A stretch of DNA of 64,000 bases from assembly GCA_964399965.1 (NCBI GenBank), contig CAYNRX010000001.1, positions 1 through 64,000 of the forward strand, in the 5' to 3' direction. Both the position numbers and the translations under genes were made by a program. This DNA is from UBA1381 sp964399965. GTDB taxonomy: Bacteria > Bacillota > Clostridia > UBA1381. Under the pieces are notes generated by a model. The model did not search any database. It had not been told where the DNA came from and saw nothing but the letters and a program-made list of their open reading frames with translations. Every line of letters starts with the position of its first letter. Position 1 is the first letter of the stretch. Positions 1 through 8,112 of the stretch are shown here, one piece after another.

Positions 1-50
1 ATACCTGTAATTTTCACCTTGTCGAGGTTTGTCAGATATTGCTTACACAT
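1..50 (-). CDS. Possible 5' end of a gene running off the left edge
   Basis: On the minus strand an ATG at 50-48 opens a frame that stays open to the window edge (MCKQYLTNLDKVKITG). The same frame is also open upstream into the end of guaA. No clear AGGAGG-type ribosome site precedes the ATG, and 16 residues are too few to identify a family. It could be a real gene downstream of guaA or a chance open stretch. Confidence 0.25.
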   Translation of the reverse strand, partial: MCKQYLTNLDKVKITG

Positions 51-82
51 CTTTTCCGCGGACCCTAGAAATACAAAATTAG

Positions 83-1615
83 TTATTCCCACTCAATAGT
101 AGCCGGCGGCTTAGATGTGATATCATACACAAGCCGATTTACATGCTTGACTTCATTCACTATCCTATTTGACACGATCTCAAGCACCTCATACGGTATC
201 CTTGCCCAGTCGGCTGTCATGAAATCCGTTGTTGTAACTGCCCGTAATGCAAGCGTATAATCATACGTCCGCTCGTCTCCCATTACGCCGACGCTTTTCA
301 TATCGGTGATCACAGCAAAATATTGGTTTATATCCCTTGCCAGCCCAGCATTAGCAATCTCCTCCCGGAATATGGCGTCAGCATCACGCAGGATCTCCAA
401 TTTATCTTCGGTTATCGCGCCTATTACCCTGACGGCCAGCCCCGGGCCCGGGAATGGCTGACGCCATACGAATTTCTCCGGGAGTCCCAGCTCTATCCCC
501 AGCTGTCTTACCTCATCTTTGAACAGATCCCGAAGCGGTTCTATTATCTCTTTAAAATCAACATTTTCCGGCAGCCCGCCTACGTTATGGTGGCTCTTTA
601 TTACCGCTGCATCTCCGGCGCCCGATTCTATCACATCCGGATATATGGTCCCTTGCACAAGATAATCCACCGCTCCTATCTTCTTTGCCTCATCCTCGAA
701 TACGCGGATAAACTCCTCGCCGATTATCTTTCTTTTTCTTTCCGGCTCCGTCACCCCTGCCAGTTTGTCAAGAAACCTCCGCTGAGCATTGGCTCTGACG
801 AGATTTATATTGAACTGCCCGCGGAACAACGATTCGACCTCGTCACCCTCATTTTTACGTAAAAGACCGTTATCGACAAATACGCAGGTAAGCTGATCGC
901 CTACCGCCGCATGTATGAGCACCGCCGCTACCGATGAATCAACACCGCCCGACAGCGCGCAAAGCACTCTCTTATCCCCTATTTTCTCCTTAAGCGCGGC
1001 GATCGTTTCCTTGGCATAGTTGCTCATGACCCAATCGCCGCTGCAGCCGCATACCTTATAAAGGAAATTACGCAGCATCTCCCGGCCAAACTCTGTATGG
1101 TTGACCTCCGGATGGAACTGCATCGCATACAGCTTCCTTTCTGCATTCTCATATGCAGCACAGGGGCACGTCTTGGAAAACGCCGTTATCTTAAACCCTT
1201 CCGGGATCCTTGAGATATAGTCCGTATGACTCATCCAGCATATGCTCTTTTTTTCAACGCCGTCAAACAGCAGACTGTCTGCGCATTCTATCTCTATCTT
1301 TCCATATTCCCGCATTTCGGCTTTTTTCACCTCGCCGCCCAGGGAATACGCCATAAGCTGGCTGCCGTAGCATATACCTAATATCGGTATCCCTAGGGAA
1401 TATATCTCCTTATCGTACCGGGGAGCATTATCCTCATATACACTGTTGGGCCCTCCGGTAAAGATTATCCCCAGCGGAGCTTTTTCTTTTATCTTATCGA
1501 TGCTTACAGTATACGGCATAACCTCGCAATATACATTACATTCGCGGACACGGCGCGCTATCAGCTGATTGTACTGACCGCCAAAATCCAAAACGATAAC
1601 GGTTTCTTTTGCCAT
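83..1615 (-). CDS. guaA: GMP synthase (glutamine-hydrolysing)
   Basis: Converts XMP, glutamine and ATP to GMP in purine synthesis, in the cytosol. The 510 residues match the usual full length. An N-terminal class I glutamine amidotransferase domain carries the nucleophile Cys82 (GICYG) and the His168/Glu170 pair (FHPE). The ATP-pyrophosphatase P-loop SGGVDSS follows at 222-228, and the C-terminal dimerisation domain ends in PATIEWE, typical of GuaA. It lies 12 bp downstream of glmS on the same strand with an AGGAGG-type site in the gap, so the two are probably co-transcribed from the glmS promoter. Confidence 0.97.
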   Translation of the reverse strand: MAKETVIVLDFGGQYNQLIARRVRECNVYCEVMPYTVSIDKIKEKAPLGIIFTGGPNSVYEDNAPRYDKEIYSLGIPILGICYGSQLMAYSLGGEVKKAEMREYGKIEIECADSLLFDGVEKKSICWMSHTDYISRIPEGFKITAFSKTCPCAAYENAERKLYAMQFHPEVNHTEFGREMLRNFLYKVCGCSGDWVMSNYAKETIAALKEKIGDKRVLCALSGGVDSSVAAVLIHAAVGDQLTCVFVDNGLLRKNEGDEVESLFRGQFNINLVRANAQRRFLDKLAGVTEPERKRKIIGEEFIRVFEDEAKKIGAVDYLVQGTIYPDVIESGAGDAAVIKSHHNVGGLPENVDFKEIIEPLRDLFKDEVRQLGIELGLPEKFVWRQPFPGPGLAVRVIGAITEDKLEILRDADAIFREEIANAGLARDINQYFAVITDMKSVGVMGDERTYDYTLALRAVTTTDFMTADWARIPYEVLEIVSNRIVNEVKHVNRLVYDITSKPPATIEWE

Positions 1616-1627
1616 TTTTTCCTCCTA

Positions 1628-3454
1628 TTATTCAACAGTGACCGACTTAGCAAGATTTCTCGGCTTATCGATATCACAGCCCTTTAATGACGCTACATAA
1701 TATCCGAACAGCTGCAACGGGATCACCGTCAAAGACGGCAGCAACAGTTCATTTACGGCAGGTATCTCGACAACATAATCCGCAGCCTCATCAGCATGAG
1801 CCCTGCCCTCAACAGTCACGCATATAACAGATGCTCCACGCGTCTTTACCTCTTCTATATTGCTCACCGTCTTCTCAAACAGCTTCTCTCCCGCAGCAAG
1901 AGCCACCACAAGCGTACCGTCCTCTATCAGGGAAATAGTCCCGTGCTTGAGTTCACCGGCAGCATAGGCTTCGGAATGGATATAGGATATTTCCTTGAGC
2001 TTTAGCGAGCCCTCAAGCGATACAGCATAATCAAGATTCCTACCGATAAAAAATATCGAATGACAGTTATAAAACAGTGACGCTAGATACTGAACTGTAT
2101 CCTTCTTTTCCAGGATCTCCGCCACCTTATCCGGCAGCTCCTCTATATCCTTCACTAACTGTGCATATTCCTCCGCCGATACTCTTCCCAGCTTATCTGC
2201 CATGTACAACGTCAAAAGATACATAACGGCCAGCTGCGCACTGTAGGCCTTTGTTGTTGCCACAGCTATCTCCGGGCCTGCCCAAGTGTAAATAACATCA
2301 TCGGAAGCATTGGCTATCGCGCTGCCCACTACATTTACTATCGACAATACACGCGCTCCGCGCTCCTTTGCCTCCTCCAAAGCGGCCTTAGTATCAGCCG
2401 TTTCGCCGGATTGGCTTATTACTATCACCAGATCTTTATCGGTCACCAGCGGATCGCAGTACCGGAATTCGGACGCCACCTGACATTCCACCGGTATTCT
2501 GCACATCTTCTCTATGATATACTTTCCGACCATGCCCACATGATACGCACTTCCACAGGCAACTATGTATATACGGCCAATATTTCTTATATACTCCTCT
2601 GTAAGCGATATATCATCAAGCACGATACGCCCGTCCTTGATACGCGGACTTATCGTATCGCGCAGAGCTTTCGGCTGCTCCTCTATCTCTTTCATCATGA
2701 AATGCTCGTATCCGCCCTTTTCCGCTGCGGAAACATCCCAATCCACGGTGAATACCTCTTTTTTTATCTCCTCTTTATCGGTGTTGTATATCTTTACCTC
2801 GTCTTTTTTGAGCACTACTATCTCATCATCCTCAAGGTAATAGATATTTCTCGTATGCTTTAATATTGCCGTAACATCACTGGCAATAAAATTCTCATTT
2901 TCGCCCAGGCCTACTATCATCGGGCTGGCCTTTCTCACCGCGATAAAGCTGTCCGGATAATCAGAGCAGAGAACGCCCAGAGCGTAGGAACCCTCGACTC
3001 TTTCTATCACCTTTATCATCGTATCCATGATATCGCCTTTGTAGTAATATTCAAACAAATGCGCTATTACCTCTGTATCGGTCTCCGAAACAAATTTGTA
3101 TCCTTTGGAAACAAGGCGGTTTTTAAGAGGCATATAATTCTCAATAATACCATTGTGAACGACCGCAAAACGACCTGAACTCGATACATGGGGATGGGAA
3201 TTTACATCCGACGGTTCGCCGTGCGTTGCCCAGCGCGTATGCCCGATACCCATCGTGCCCGATACTGCTGCGCCGTCATTGGTCATCTCGCGCAGTATCT
3301 CCAGCCTGCCGCGAGCCTTTTCCACCTGTATCCGTCCCTCGTTCATAACGGCGATGCCTGCCGAATCGTACCCTCTGTATTCAAGCTTTGAAAGGCCCTC
3401 AAGCAGTATGGGAGCCGCCGGGCTTTCACCGACATATCCTACTATTCCGCACAT
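1628..3454 (-). CDS. glmS: Glutamine-fructose-6-phosphate aminotransferase
   Basis: Makes glucosamine-6-phosphate from fructose-6-phosphate and glutamine, the entry step to UDP-GlcNAc and peptidoglycan. The start at 3454 is chosen because the protein then begins Met-Cys-Gly-Ile-Val, so that Cys2 becomes the N-terminal catalytic nucleophile after Met removal; a longer frame to 3496 would bury it. AAAGGAAAGG lies just upstream. The 608 residues hold the GATase-II domain (about 1-220) and two SIS isomerase domains (about 285-595), ending in AKSVTVE as is usual. guaA follows 12 bp later. No glmS ribozyme core is visible in the roughly 90-nt leader. Confidence 0.97.
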   Translation of the reverse strand: MCGIVGYVGESPAAPILLEGLSKLEYRGYDSAGIAVMNEGRIQVEKARGRLEILREMTNDGAAVSGTMGIGHTRWATHGEPSDVNSHPHVSSSGRFAVVHNGIIENYMPLKNRLVSKGYKFVSETDTEVIAHLFEYYYKGDIMDTMIKVIERVEGSYALGVLCSDYPDSFIAVRKASPMIVGLGENENFIASDVTAILKHTRNIYYLEDDEIVVLKKDEVKIYNTDKEEIKKEVFTVDWDVSAAEKGGYEHFMMKEIEEQPKALRDTISPRIKDGRIVLDDISLTEEYIRNIGRIYIVACGSAYHVGMVGKYIIEKMCRIPVECQVASEFRYCDPLVTDKDLVIVISQSGETADTKAALEEAKERGARVLSIVNVVGSAIANASDDVIYTWAGPEIAVATTKAYSAQLAVMYLLTLYMADKLGRVSAEEYAQLVKDIEELPDKVAEILEKKDTVQYLASLFYNCHSIFFIGRNLDYAVSLEGSLKLKEISYIHSEAYAAGELKHGTISLIEDGTLVVALAAGEKLFEKTVSNIEEVKTRGASVICVTVEGRAHADEAADYVVEIPAVNELLLPSLTVIPLQLFGYYVASLKGCDIDKPRNLAKSVTVE

Positions 3455-3541
3455 AATTACCTTTCCTTTCATTCTGTATTCCTTTGCCAGCTGCAAAGTT
3501 TCCGCTATTCTTTTCTATCTGTATATTTCTTATACAAAACC

Positions 3542-3570
3542 ATTTTAATATATTCACAATAATTTTTCAA
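3542..3570 (-). promoter_or_regulatory. Promoter of glmS-guaA
   Basis: Read on the minus strand: TTGAAA (3570-3565), 17-bp spacer, TAAAAT (3547-3542), leaving a leader of about 80 nt before the glmS start. Hexamers and spacing fit sigma-A. Confidence 0.6.
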
Positions 3571-3661
3571 GTCTTTTTTAAAATTTATAAAAATAAACTG
3601 ATTTTCACACAAAAAATTCTTTGTCGTTATCAAAAATTTGGTACATTTTACATATTCTTTA

Positions 3662-3760
3662 CATTATGATTGCAAATAAAAACTGTCCGCATCAATTGCA
3701 GATGCAGACAGTTTTTACTATATGAATGTAACTATGTAATGAATGCAAATTATTTCCAGC
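3662..3760 (-). repeat. 99-bp 3'-UTR repeat, copy A, with terminator hairpin
   Basis: This 99-bp stretch recurs at 7960-8058 with 96 of 99 positions identical. Both copies lie 52-54 bp past the stop codon of a minus-strand carbohydrate gene and have the same orientation. Read on the minus strand, each ends in a hairpin with arms AAAAACTGTCTGCATC and GATGCGGACAGTTTTT, which resembles an intrinsic terminator. The conserved part extends about 45 bp upstream of the hairpin, so more than a terminator is duplicated. No flanking target-site duplication was seen. Confidence 0.9.
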
Positions 3761-3812
3761 GGGCGGCATATTAAGATATAGAGACAACACGCCGCCCGCT
3801 ACAGCGTTTTAA

Positions 3813-6800
3813 TTAGTTTTTAGCTGCCTGCAGGATATTTCCTGCAACGTAAGGACTGCACAGCGGAGCCATGCGATCAAAGGAATCCCATACGAATACC
3901 TTTGCATTATATGCATCCTCCATGTCAGGTATCGCTATATTACTGTATGTAACTGTATTGTCACCCTCAACAAGTACCAGCTCTTCTATACCGCTAAACA
4001 CAAGCTGCCCGTTGCCGTTATACAAAGCCAATATCACAGCCGACGGCTGAGCGTCAACATTGCTCACCACATTTACAGTCACATCACCTGTAATAGAACC
4101 ATTTTCTGCCCTAAGCGTATTTTCGGTGATCTGTGCCGACATCGAAGCCGGAATATCGTCTACCGTAAAGAAATTTACATTGGCCAGATCTACAGAAATA
4201 TTTGCACCGCTTGAAGATCGTGTCCCATGCACGCCGAACACCCCTATATTATCAGGGACTCCCTCAAGTGAAAAATCAGCCTTATAGGAAATATCGTCTT
4301 CTGGCTCCAATGAAGTTAATGCAAGCGTTCCCGTCTGGTTCTCATAATCAAGCGTCACCTGCACCCGTATCCATTTACCGGAACCTGCAGAGCCGGAAAG
4401 CTCCTCTACCATAGTACCCGCATCGGCAGCACGGGCAGTATTTACCGACCAATAAAGCTCACCTGCACTGTTTCGCGTCAGACGGAATATTGCCGCGGTA
4501 TTGCCTATAGTAGTACCCGAATTGTACTCTATATCGGGCCAAAGCGAAATATCCGCAAATCCCTTTTCTACCCCATTGAATTTCACATCATACTCGAAAT
4601 AATAAACATTATTTTCCATATCTACCGGCTTTTCTAATTTAACGGCGCTTGCGCGATTGCCGCCCATTTCGCCTGAAATACTTAAGTAACTATCTATCAT
4701 TCCCGGTATCCCATCTATTGGCGTTGTAACCACCTCTTTAGACGGTCCCACAGCAACACCGTAGCCCTCTGTAAGCCATAAATCATCAGGATCTGTGAAG
4801 CTGTTTCCGTCATACCAACGGTAAATGTCATAATTTACAGTAACGGCTGTCACGCGGCTCTGTACGCTTTGGGCGCCCTCCGCACTTACAAGGCAGTAAT
4901 AGTAATACGTTCCGACCTTAAGATCCTCGGGCAGCTTAAACTCAGTTGAAGTTGCCCCGGGAATCGCCTCCGCTCCGGAGCCGTCCTCTGAAGAGCTTAC
5001 GTACCACTGATATGAAAGATCATCCTCCGGCGTTACCTTCGCCGCCACAGAAAGACTATTGTTTATCTGTCCCACTATCGCCGACAGTGACGCCGGCGGC
5101 TGGGAAGTCACCTCTATCTGAGCGCTAGCCATTACGTTCACCTTGGAAACAAAGCTCGTTTCCGCACTAAGCTCACCTGAAGCATCGCTTACTACGCAGT
5201 AATAATAATGCTCGCCTACCTCAAGATCTGTAGGCACTACATAAGTTGAATCTGTTGCCCCCTGTATCGGCGTACCCTGCTTAGGCCTTCTGGAGAAATC
5301 GTTTGCCGCTCCATCTGTTTCATACCATTGATATGTAAGCTCCGTATCCGATGGGTTCGCTGCCGCTTCTACCTTGAGTTCACTGTTGATATTTCCGAAT
5401 ATAACGTTTTCCTCTTCCGCAGGTTGACTATCGATAAATATACCCGTTCCGTCTGCTAGGTATATATTCGCCTGAGGCTGCAGATCGCGGTATCCGTCTC
5501 TGTCTGCCAAATAGAAACCGATATGCGGAGGCTGATTATAACCGGAATATTGCCTTGCTGCACTCACGCGGTAAAGCGCATCATGCATAAAAGTATAGTA
5601 ACGATACTCTGTCGGTATCACCGTTGTATAAATACGAATAGCAGAATGATCGGCCGTTCCGGCAATAAACTCCTCACGCCAGTCGCCAAAAATGTCAGCA
5701 ACGGCACACGGAGGTTTTTTCGTAAAATCGATAGTTTCACAGCCTTCAGTAGAGAATATCAGTTCCATCTGTTCTGTCTCTTCATTATATTTGTATATAC
5801 CATATTCCATATCAGTAGTTTTTTCACCGGTAGGATCATAACCGTCAAGCGCCTGATCCCACAAGCTGCCATCCCAGTAAATACGGAAGTTGGCGGACAG
5901 TGATGTATTCTCGCCGTTGGCGTCCGTAGAGGAAGGAAGTCCTCTACCATCTATGTTTTCAAACGCTCCGGAACCAGAGCCGCCCATATATGCCCAAGCT
6001 CCCGCTCCCTCAGTCGCGCTGAGTTGAGCATATGAACCATCAAAATCACCCCAAATACCGATGATGCCACGCCCCGTATCGGAGTCTGCTCTTTGACGCC
6101 ATATGTCGCTGCCGTCTTCTGCATTAAGGAAAGAAAAGCCATAGGCGCTACGCTCATGTACCGACATGAATTGCAGACCCGGTTTTGTTGGATCATATTT
6201 GCCCAGGTGCTGGGCGTCGCCGTGGCCTCGGCCGGTCGTCCACAAAAGAGTACCATCATATTTTATAGCTGACGCCCCAATTATCACTGAATCGCGGCCA
6301 CTACCATCAAGGTCGCCTACAGAAATATTATGGTTTCCCTGAGCATCGATACCACCGAAGCGCGGCTGTCCACCATCGGCCGAGGAATCATACGTATCCG
6401 CACGCCACTCCTGCACAAGATACCGTTCACCGTCAGACGTCCTCTCCAGTGTATAGGCTGCCAAAGCTACGCGTCCCATGTAAATACCGCGTTGGAATAC
6501 CATACCAGGCGTCTCACCGTCAAGGTAAGCAACTGCGGCATTCATTCTCCACGGATGATTGGTGTAATTGCCCCAGGAATTGGCTCCGTTTTCTGCCGCT
6601 GTATTTATGGGCATTGCCCCCTCCGGCAAATCGTAGCCGTCAAATGTGAAGCCGTCTACCGTTATCGGGCCTTCCGGATAGCCGTTTACCGCTATCTCAT
6701 ATCCTTCGCGGCTCGTCTGCGGATCGTAAGGGATGGTTTGTATCTCCTCACCAGTAAGTCCATCGAATATGGAAAGATATAAGGGGCCTTCCTGATTTAA

Positions 6801-7745
6801 GTAATCATATTTTTTCTCCTGTACCCATCTTCCATACTGGACGCTTTTACCAACCTCCCGGGGATCTCCTATGACGCTGATAACGTCATAATTAGAATCC
6901 AGCGTACCGTAAACATCCGGCTGGCTATCAAAGCCGCCAAACGTGCCATAGGTACCGTTTCCATCCGGATTAGGCTTCAAGGATACAGCCCCATCGCCGG
7001 TGATAACGGCTACCTCTGCTCTTCCGTCACCGTCAAAGTCATATACCAACGGTTGTATACCGTGACGTTGGGAGCGGATATTGGGACCAATATCTATCCT
7101 CCACAGATGTTCCCCATCCATTGTATAAGCATCAAGATACGTCTTGTCCGCCAAATTCCCCATAGGATCATTCTGGTTAGAGGGGACCAATTTTACTACA
7201 AAGTCGTATCGGCCATCTCCATCAAGATCGGCTGTATGTACATCGTTAGCCTCAAATACTGCCATCTCGTCCGTTATCTCAGAGGATTCATCGCTTACTA
7301 TATCATAAGTCGTGACCTTCGGAGGCTCGGCTAACTTTATCTCCAAATACTGATTATCCAGAACCCCCACCGGCTCTGACCGTTCTACCTCTTCACCGTT
7401 CACTACCAGCCCAACTGCGTACGTACTGTTAATCGTCCCTTCCGGATCCTCGTAATTCGTAAGATATACAGGCTCAGAAGTAATAAGCTCACCATCGCGG
7501 TAAATATTGAACATCGCATCTTTTTGTTCATACCCATTTAGACGCCAACTGACGAACACGTGATCCATATCCTCCATGCGCACCGCCACAACGCCCCTGT
7601 CCAGCTTTTCAGCCTGTCTTGTATACCTTGATGACAAATTCTGCCAATCCCATTCATCGAATAGCGACCCTTCTGCAGACGCTGTCGGTTTGGGTAGAAT
7701 AGCAAAGCTTCCCGCAAGCAGCGTCAGACTTAGTGTTGTACTCAA
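3813..7745 (-). CDS. Secreted multidomain rhamnogalacturonan lyase (PL11)
   Basis: Predicted to cleave the rhamnogalacturonan I backbone of pectin by beta-elimination outside the cell. Residues about 30-765 form a PL11 beta-propeller with several DLDGDGR-type calcium loops and GDWREE. Two Ig-like repeats (about 780-975, each with a YQWY motif), a LamG-like region (about 985-1195) and a C-terminal FVWD module (about 1200-1310) follow. The open frame begins only at TTG 7745, with no ribosome site at proper spacing. Sixteen bases upstream, ATG 7761 has a perfect AAGGAG site, but an A9 tract (7756-7748 read in reverse) puts it one base out of frame. With A8 the protein would start MLKKILSTTLSLTLLAG, a classic signal peptide. 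The gene is therefore either slippage-controlled or affected by a homopolymer error. PL11 assignment is firm; the start is not. Confidence 0.88.
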   Translation of the reverse strand: MSTTLSLTLLAGSFAILPKPTASAEGSLFDEWDWQNLSSRYTRQAEKLDRGVVAVRMEDMDHVFVSWRLNGYEQKDAMFNIYRDGELITSEPVYLTNYEDPEGTINSTYAVGLVVNGEEVERSEPVGVLDNQYLEIKLAEPPKVTTYDIVSDESSEITDEMAVFEANDVHTADLDGDGRYDFVVKLVPSNQNDPMGNLADKTYLDAYTMDGEHLWRIDIGPNIRSQRHGIQPLVYDFDGDGRAEVAVITGDGAVSLKPNPDGNGTYGTFGGFDSQPDVYGTLDSNYDVISVIGDPREVGKSVQYGRWVQEKKYDYLNQEGPLYLSIFDGLTGEEIQTIPYDPQTSREGYEIAVNGYPEGPITVDGFTFDGYDLPEGAMPINTAAENGANSWGNYTNHPWRMNAAVAYLDGETPGMVFQRGIYMGRVALAAYTLERTSDGERYLVQEWRADTYDSSADGGQPRFGGIDAQGNHNISVGDLDGSGRDSVIIGASAIKYDGTLLWTTGRGHGDAQHLGKYDPTKPGLQFMSVHERSAYGFSFLNAEDGSDIWRQRADSDTGRGIIGIWGDFDGSYAQLSATEGAGAWAYMGGSGSGAFENIDGRGLPSSTDANGENTSLSANFRIYWDGSLWDQALDGYDPTGEKTTDMEYGIYKYNEETEQMELIFSTEGCETIDFTKKPPCAVADIFGDWREEFIAGTADHSAIRIYTTVIPTEYRYYTFMHDALYRVSAARQYSGYNQPPHIGFYLADRDGYRDLQPQANIYLADGTGIFIDSQPAEEENVIFGNINSELKVEAAANPSDTELTYQWYETDGAANDFSRRPKQGTPIQGATDSTYVVPTDLEVGEHYYYCVVSDASGELSAETSFVSKVNVMASAQIEVTSQPPASLSAIVGQINNSLSVAAKVTPEDDLSYQWYVSSSEDGSGAEAIPGATSTEFKLPEDLKVGTYYYYCLVSAEGAQSVQSRVTAVTVNYDIYRWYDGNSFTDPDDLWLTEGYGVAVGPSKEVVTTPIDGIPGMIDSYLSISGEMGGNRASAVKLEKPVDMENNVYYFEYDVKFNGVEKGFADISLWPDIEYNSGTTIGNTAAIFRLTRNSAGELYWSVNTARAADAGTMVEELSGSAGSGKWIRVQVTLDYENQTGTLALTSLEPEDDISYKADFSLEGVPDNIGVFGVHGTRSSSGANISVDLANVNFFTVDDIPASMSAQITENTLRAENGSITGDVTVNVVSNVDAQPSAVILALYNGNGQLVFSGIEELVLVEGDNTVTYSNIAIPDMEDAYNAKVFVWDSFDRMAPLCSPYVAGNILQAAKN

Positions 7746-7747
7746 TA

Positions 7748-7761
7748 TTTTTTTTTAACAT
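7748..7761 (-). other. ATG plus A9 slippery tract at the PL11 signal-peptide start
   Basis: The minus strand reads AAGGAG, four bases, ATG (7761-7759), TT, nine A, TATTG. In the frame of this ATG translation stops at TGA 7656-7654 after 36 codons. Loss of one A joins ATG to the lyase frame and gives a Lys-containing signal-peptide n-region. Confidence 0.85.
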
Positions 7762-7779
7762 TTTGCTCCTTCCTTTCCT

Positions 7780-7808
7780 AAAGCTGCATATTCACCATAT
7801 GCAGCTTT
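7780..7808 (-). promoter_or_regulatory. Perfect 12-bp stem-loop in the PL11 5' leader
   Basis: AAAGCTGCATAT (7780-7791) and its exact complement (7797-7808) enclose a 5-nt loop, a few bases before the ribosome site of the secreted lyase. No T-run follows on the minus strand, so it is not a plain terminator. It could be an mRNA-stability hairpin or a dimeric operator. A candidate -10 (TATAAT) lies upstream at 7836-7831. Confidence 0.6.
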
Positions 7809-7959
7809 GTTTTTACGTTTATCTTTGTTTATTATAGCTTTATTATATATTATGTTGCACCCGATTTCCTTAAAAAAACTACATTATTTTTTAAAATTTC
7901 TTTGATTTTCTACGATAGTTTGATATCAAACGCTTTAAAAATATTCCTTTCGGATCGCC

Positions 7960-8058
7960 CATTATAATTGCAAATAAAAACTGTCCGCATCAAATCCAGA
8001 TGCAGACAGTTTTTACTATATGAATGTAACTATGTAATGAATGCAAATTATTTCCAGC
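7960..8058 (-). repeat. 99-bp 3'-UTR repeat, copy B, with terminator hairpin
   Basis: Second copy of the element at 3662-3760, differing at three positions, two of them in the hairpin loop. It lies 54 bp past the esterase stop codon in the same orientation. Recombination between the copies would remove the whole PL11 gene (about 4.3 kb). Confidence 0.9.
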
Positions 8059-8112
8059 AAGCAATGCTTTAAAGCAGCGAAACACATCGCGCCGTTATAT
8101 TGTATCGGATTT

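Larger units (their letters stand above)
3497..3812. other. Intergenic region between glmS and the PL11 lyase
   Basis: AT-rich, with no credible gene. It holds the divergent glmS promoter (3542-3570), copy A of the 99-bp repeat with its terminator hairpin (3662-3760), and a further stem made by AGCGGGCGGC (3758-3767) and GCCGCCCGCT (3791-3800) just past the lyase stop codon. Confidence 0.7.
7762..8112. other. Intergenic region between the esterase and the PL11 lyase
   Basis: Contains the lyase leader hairpin and possible -10 (7780-7836), an AT-rich stretch, and copy B of the 99-bp repeat (7960-8058) downstream of the esterase stop. No credible gene seen. Confidence 0.7.

Noticed and set aside
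323..862. Plus-strand frame of 179 codons inside guaA
   Set aside because: Antisense to an intact, well-conserved gene, with no ribosome site and no recognisable domain.
3455..3545. glmS ribozyme in the glmS leader
   Set aside because: Such a ribozyme is common in Firmicutes, but the leader is only about 80-90 nt after the promoter and lacks the conserved cleavage-core sequence.
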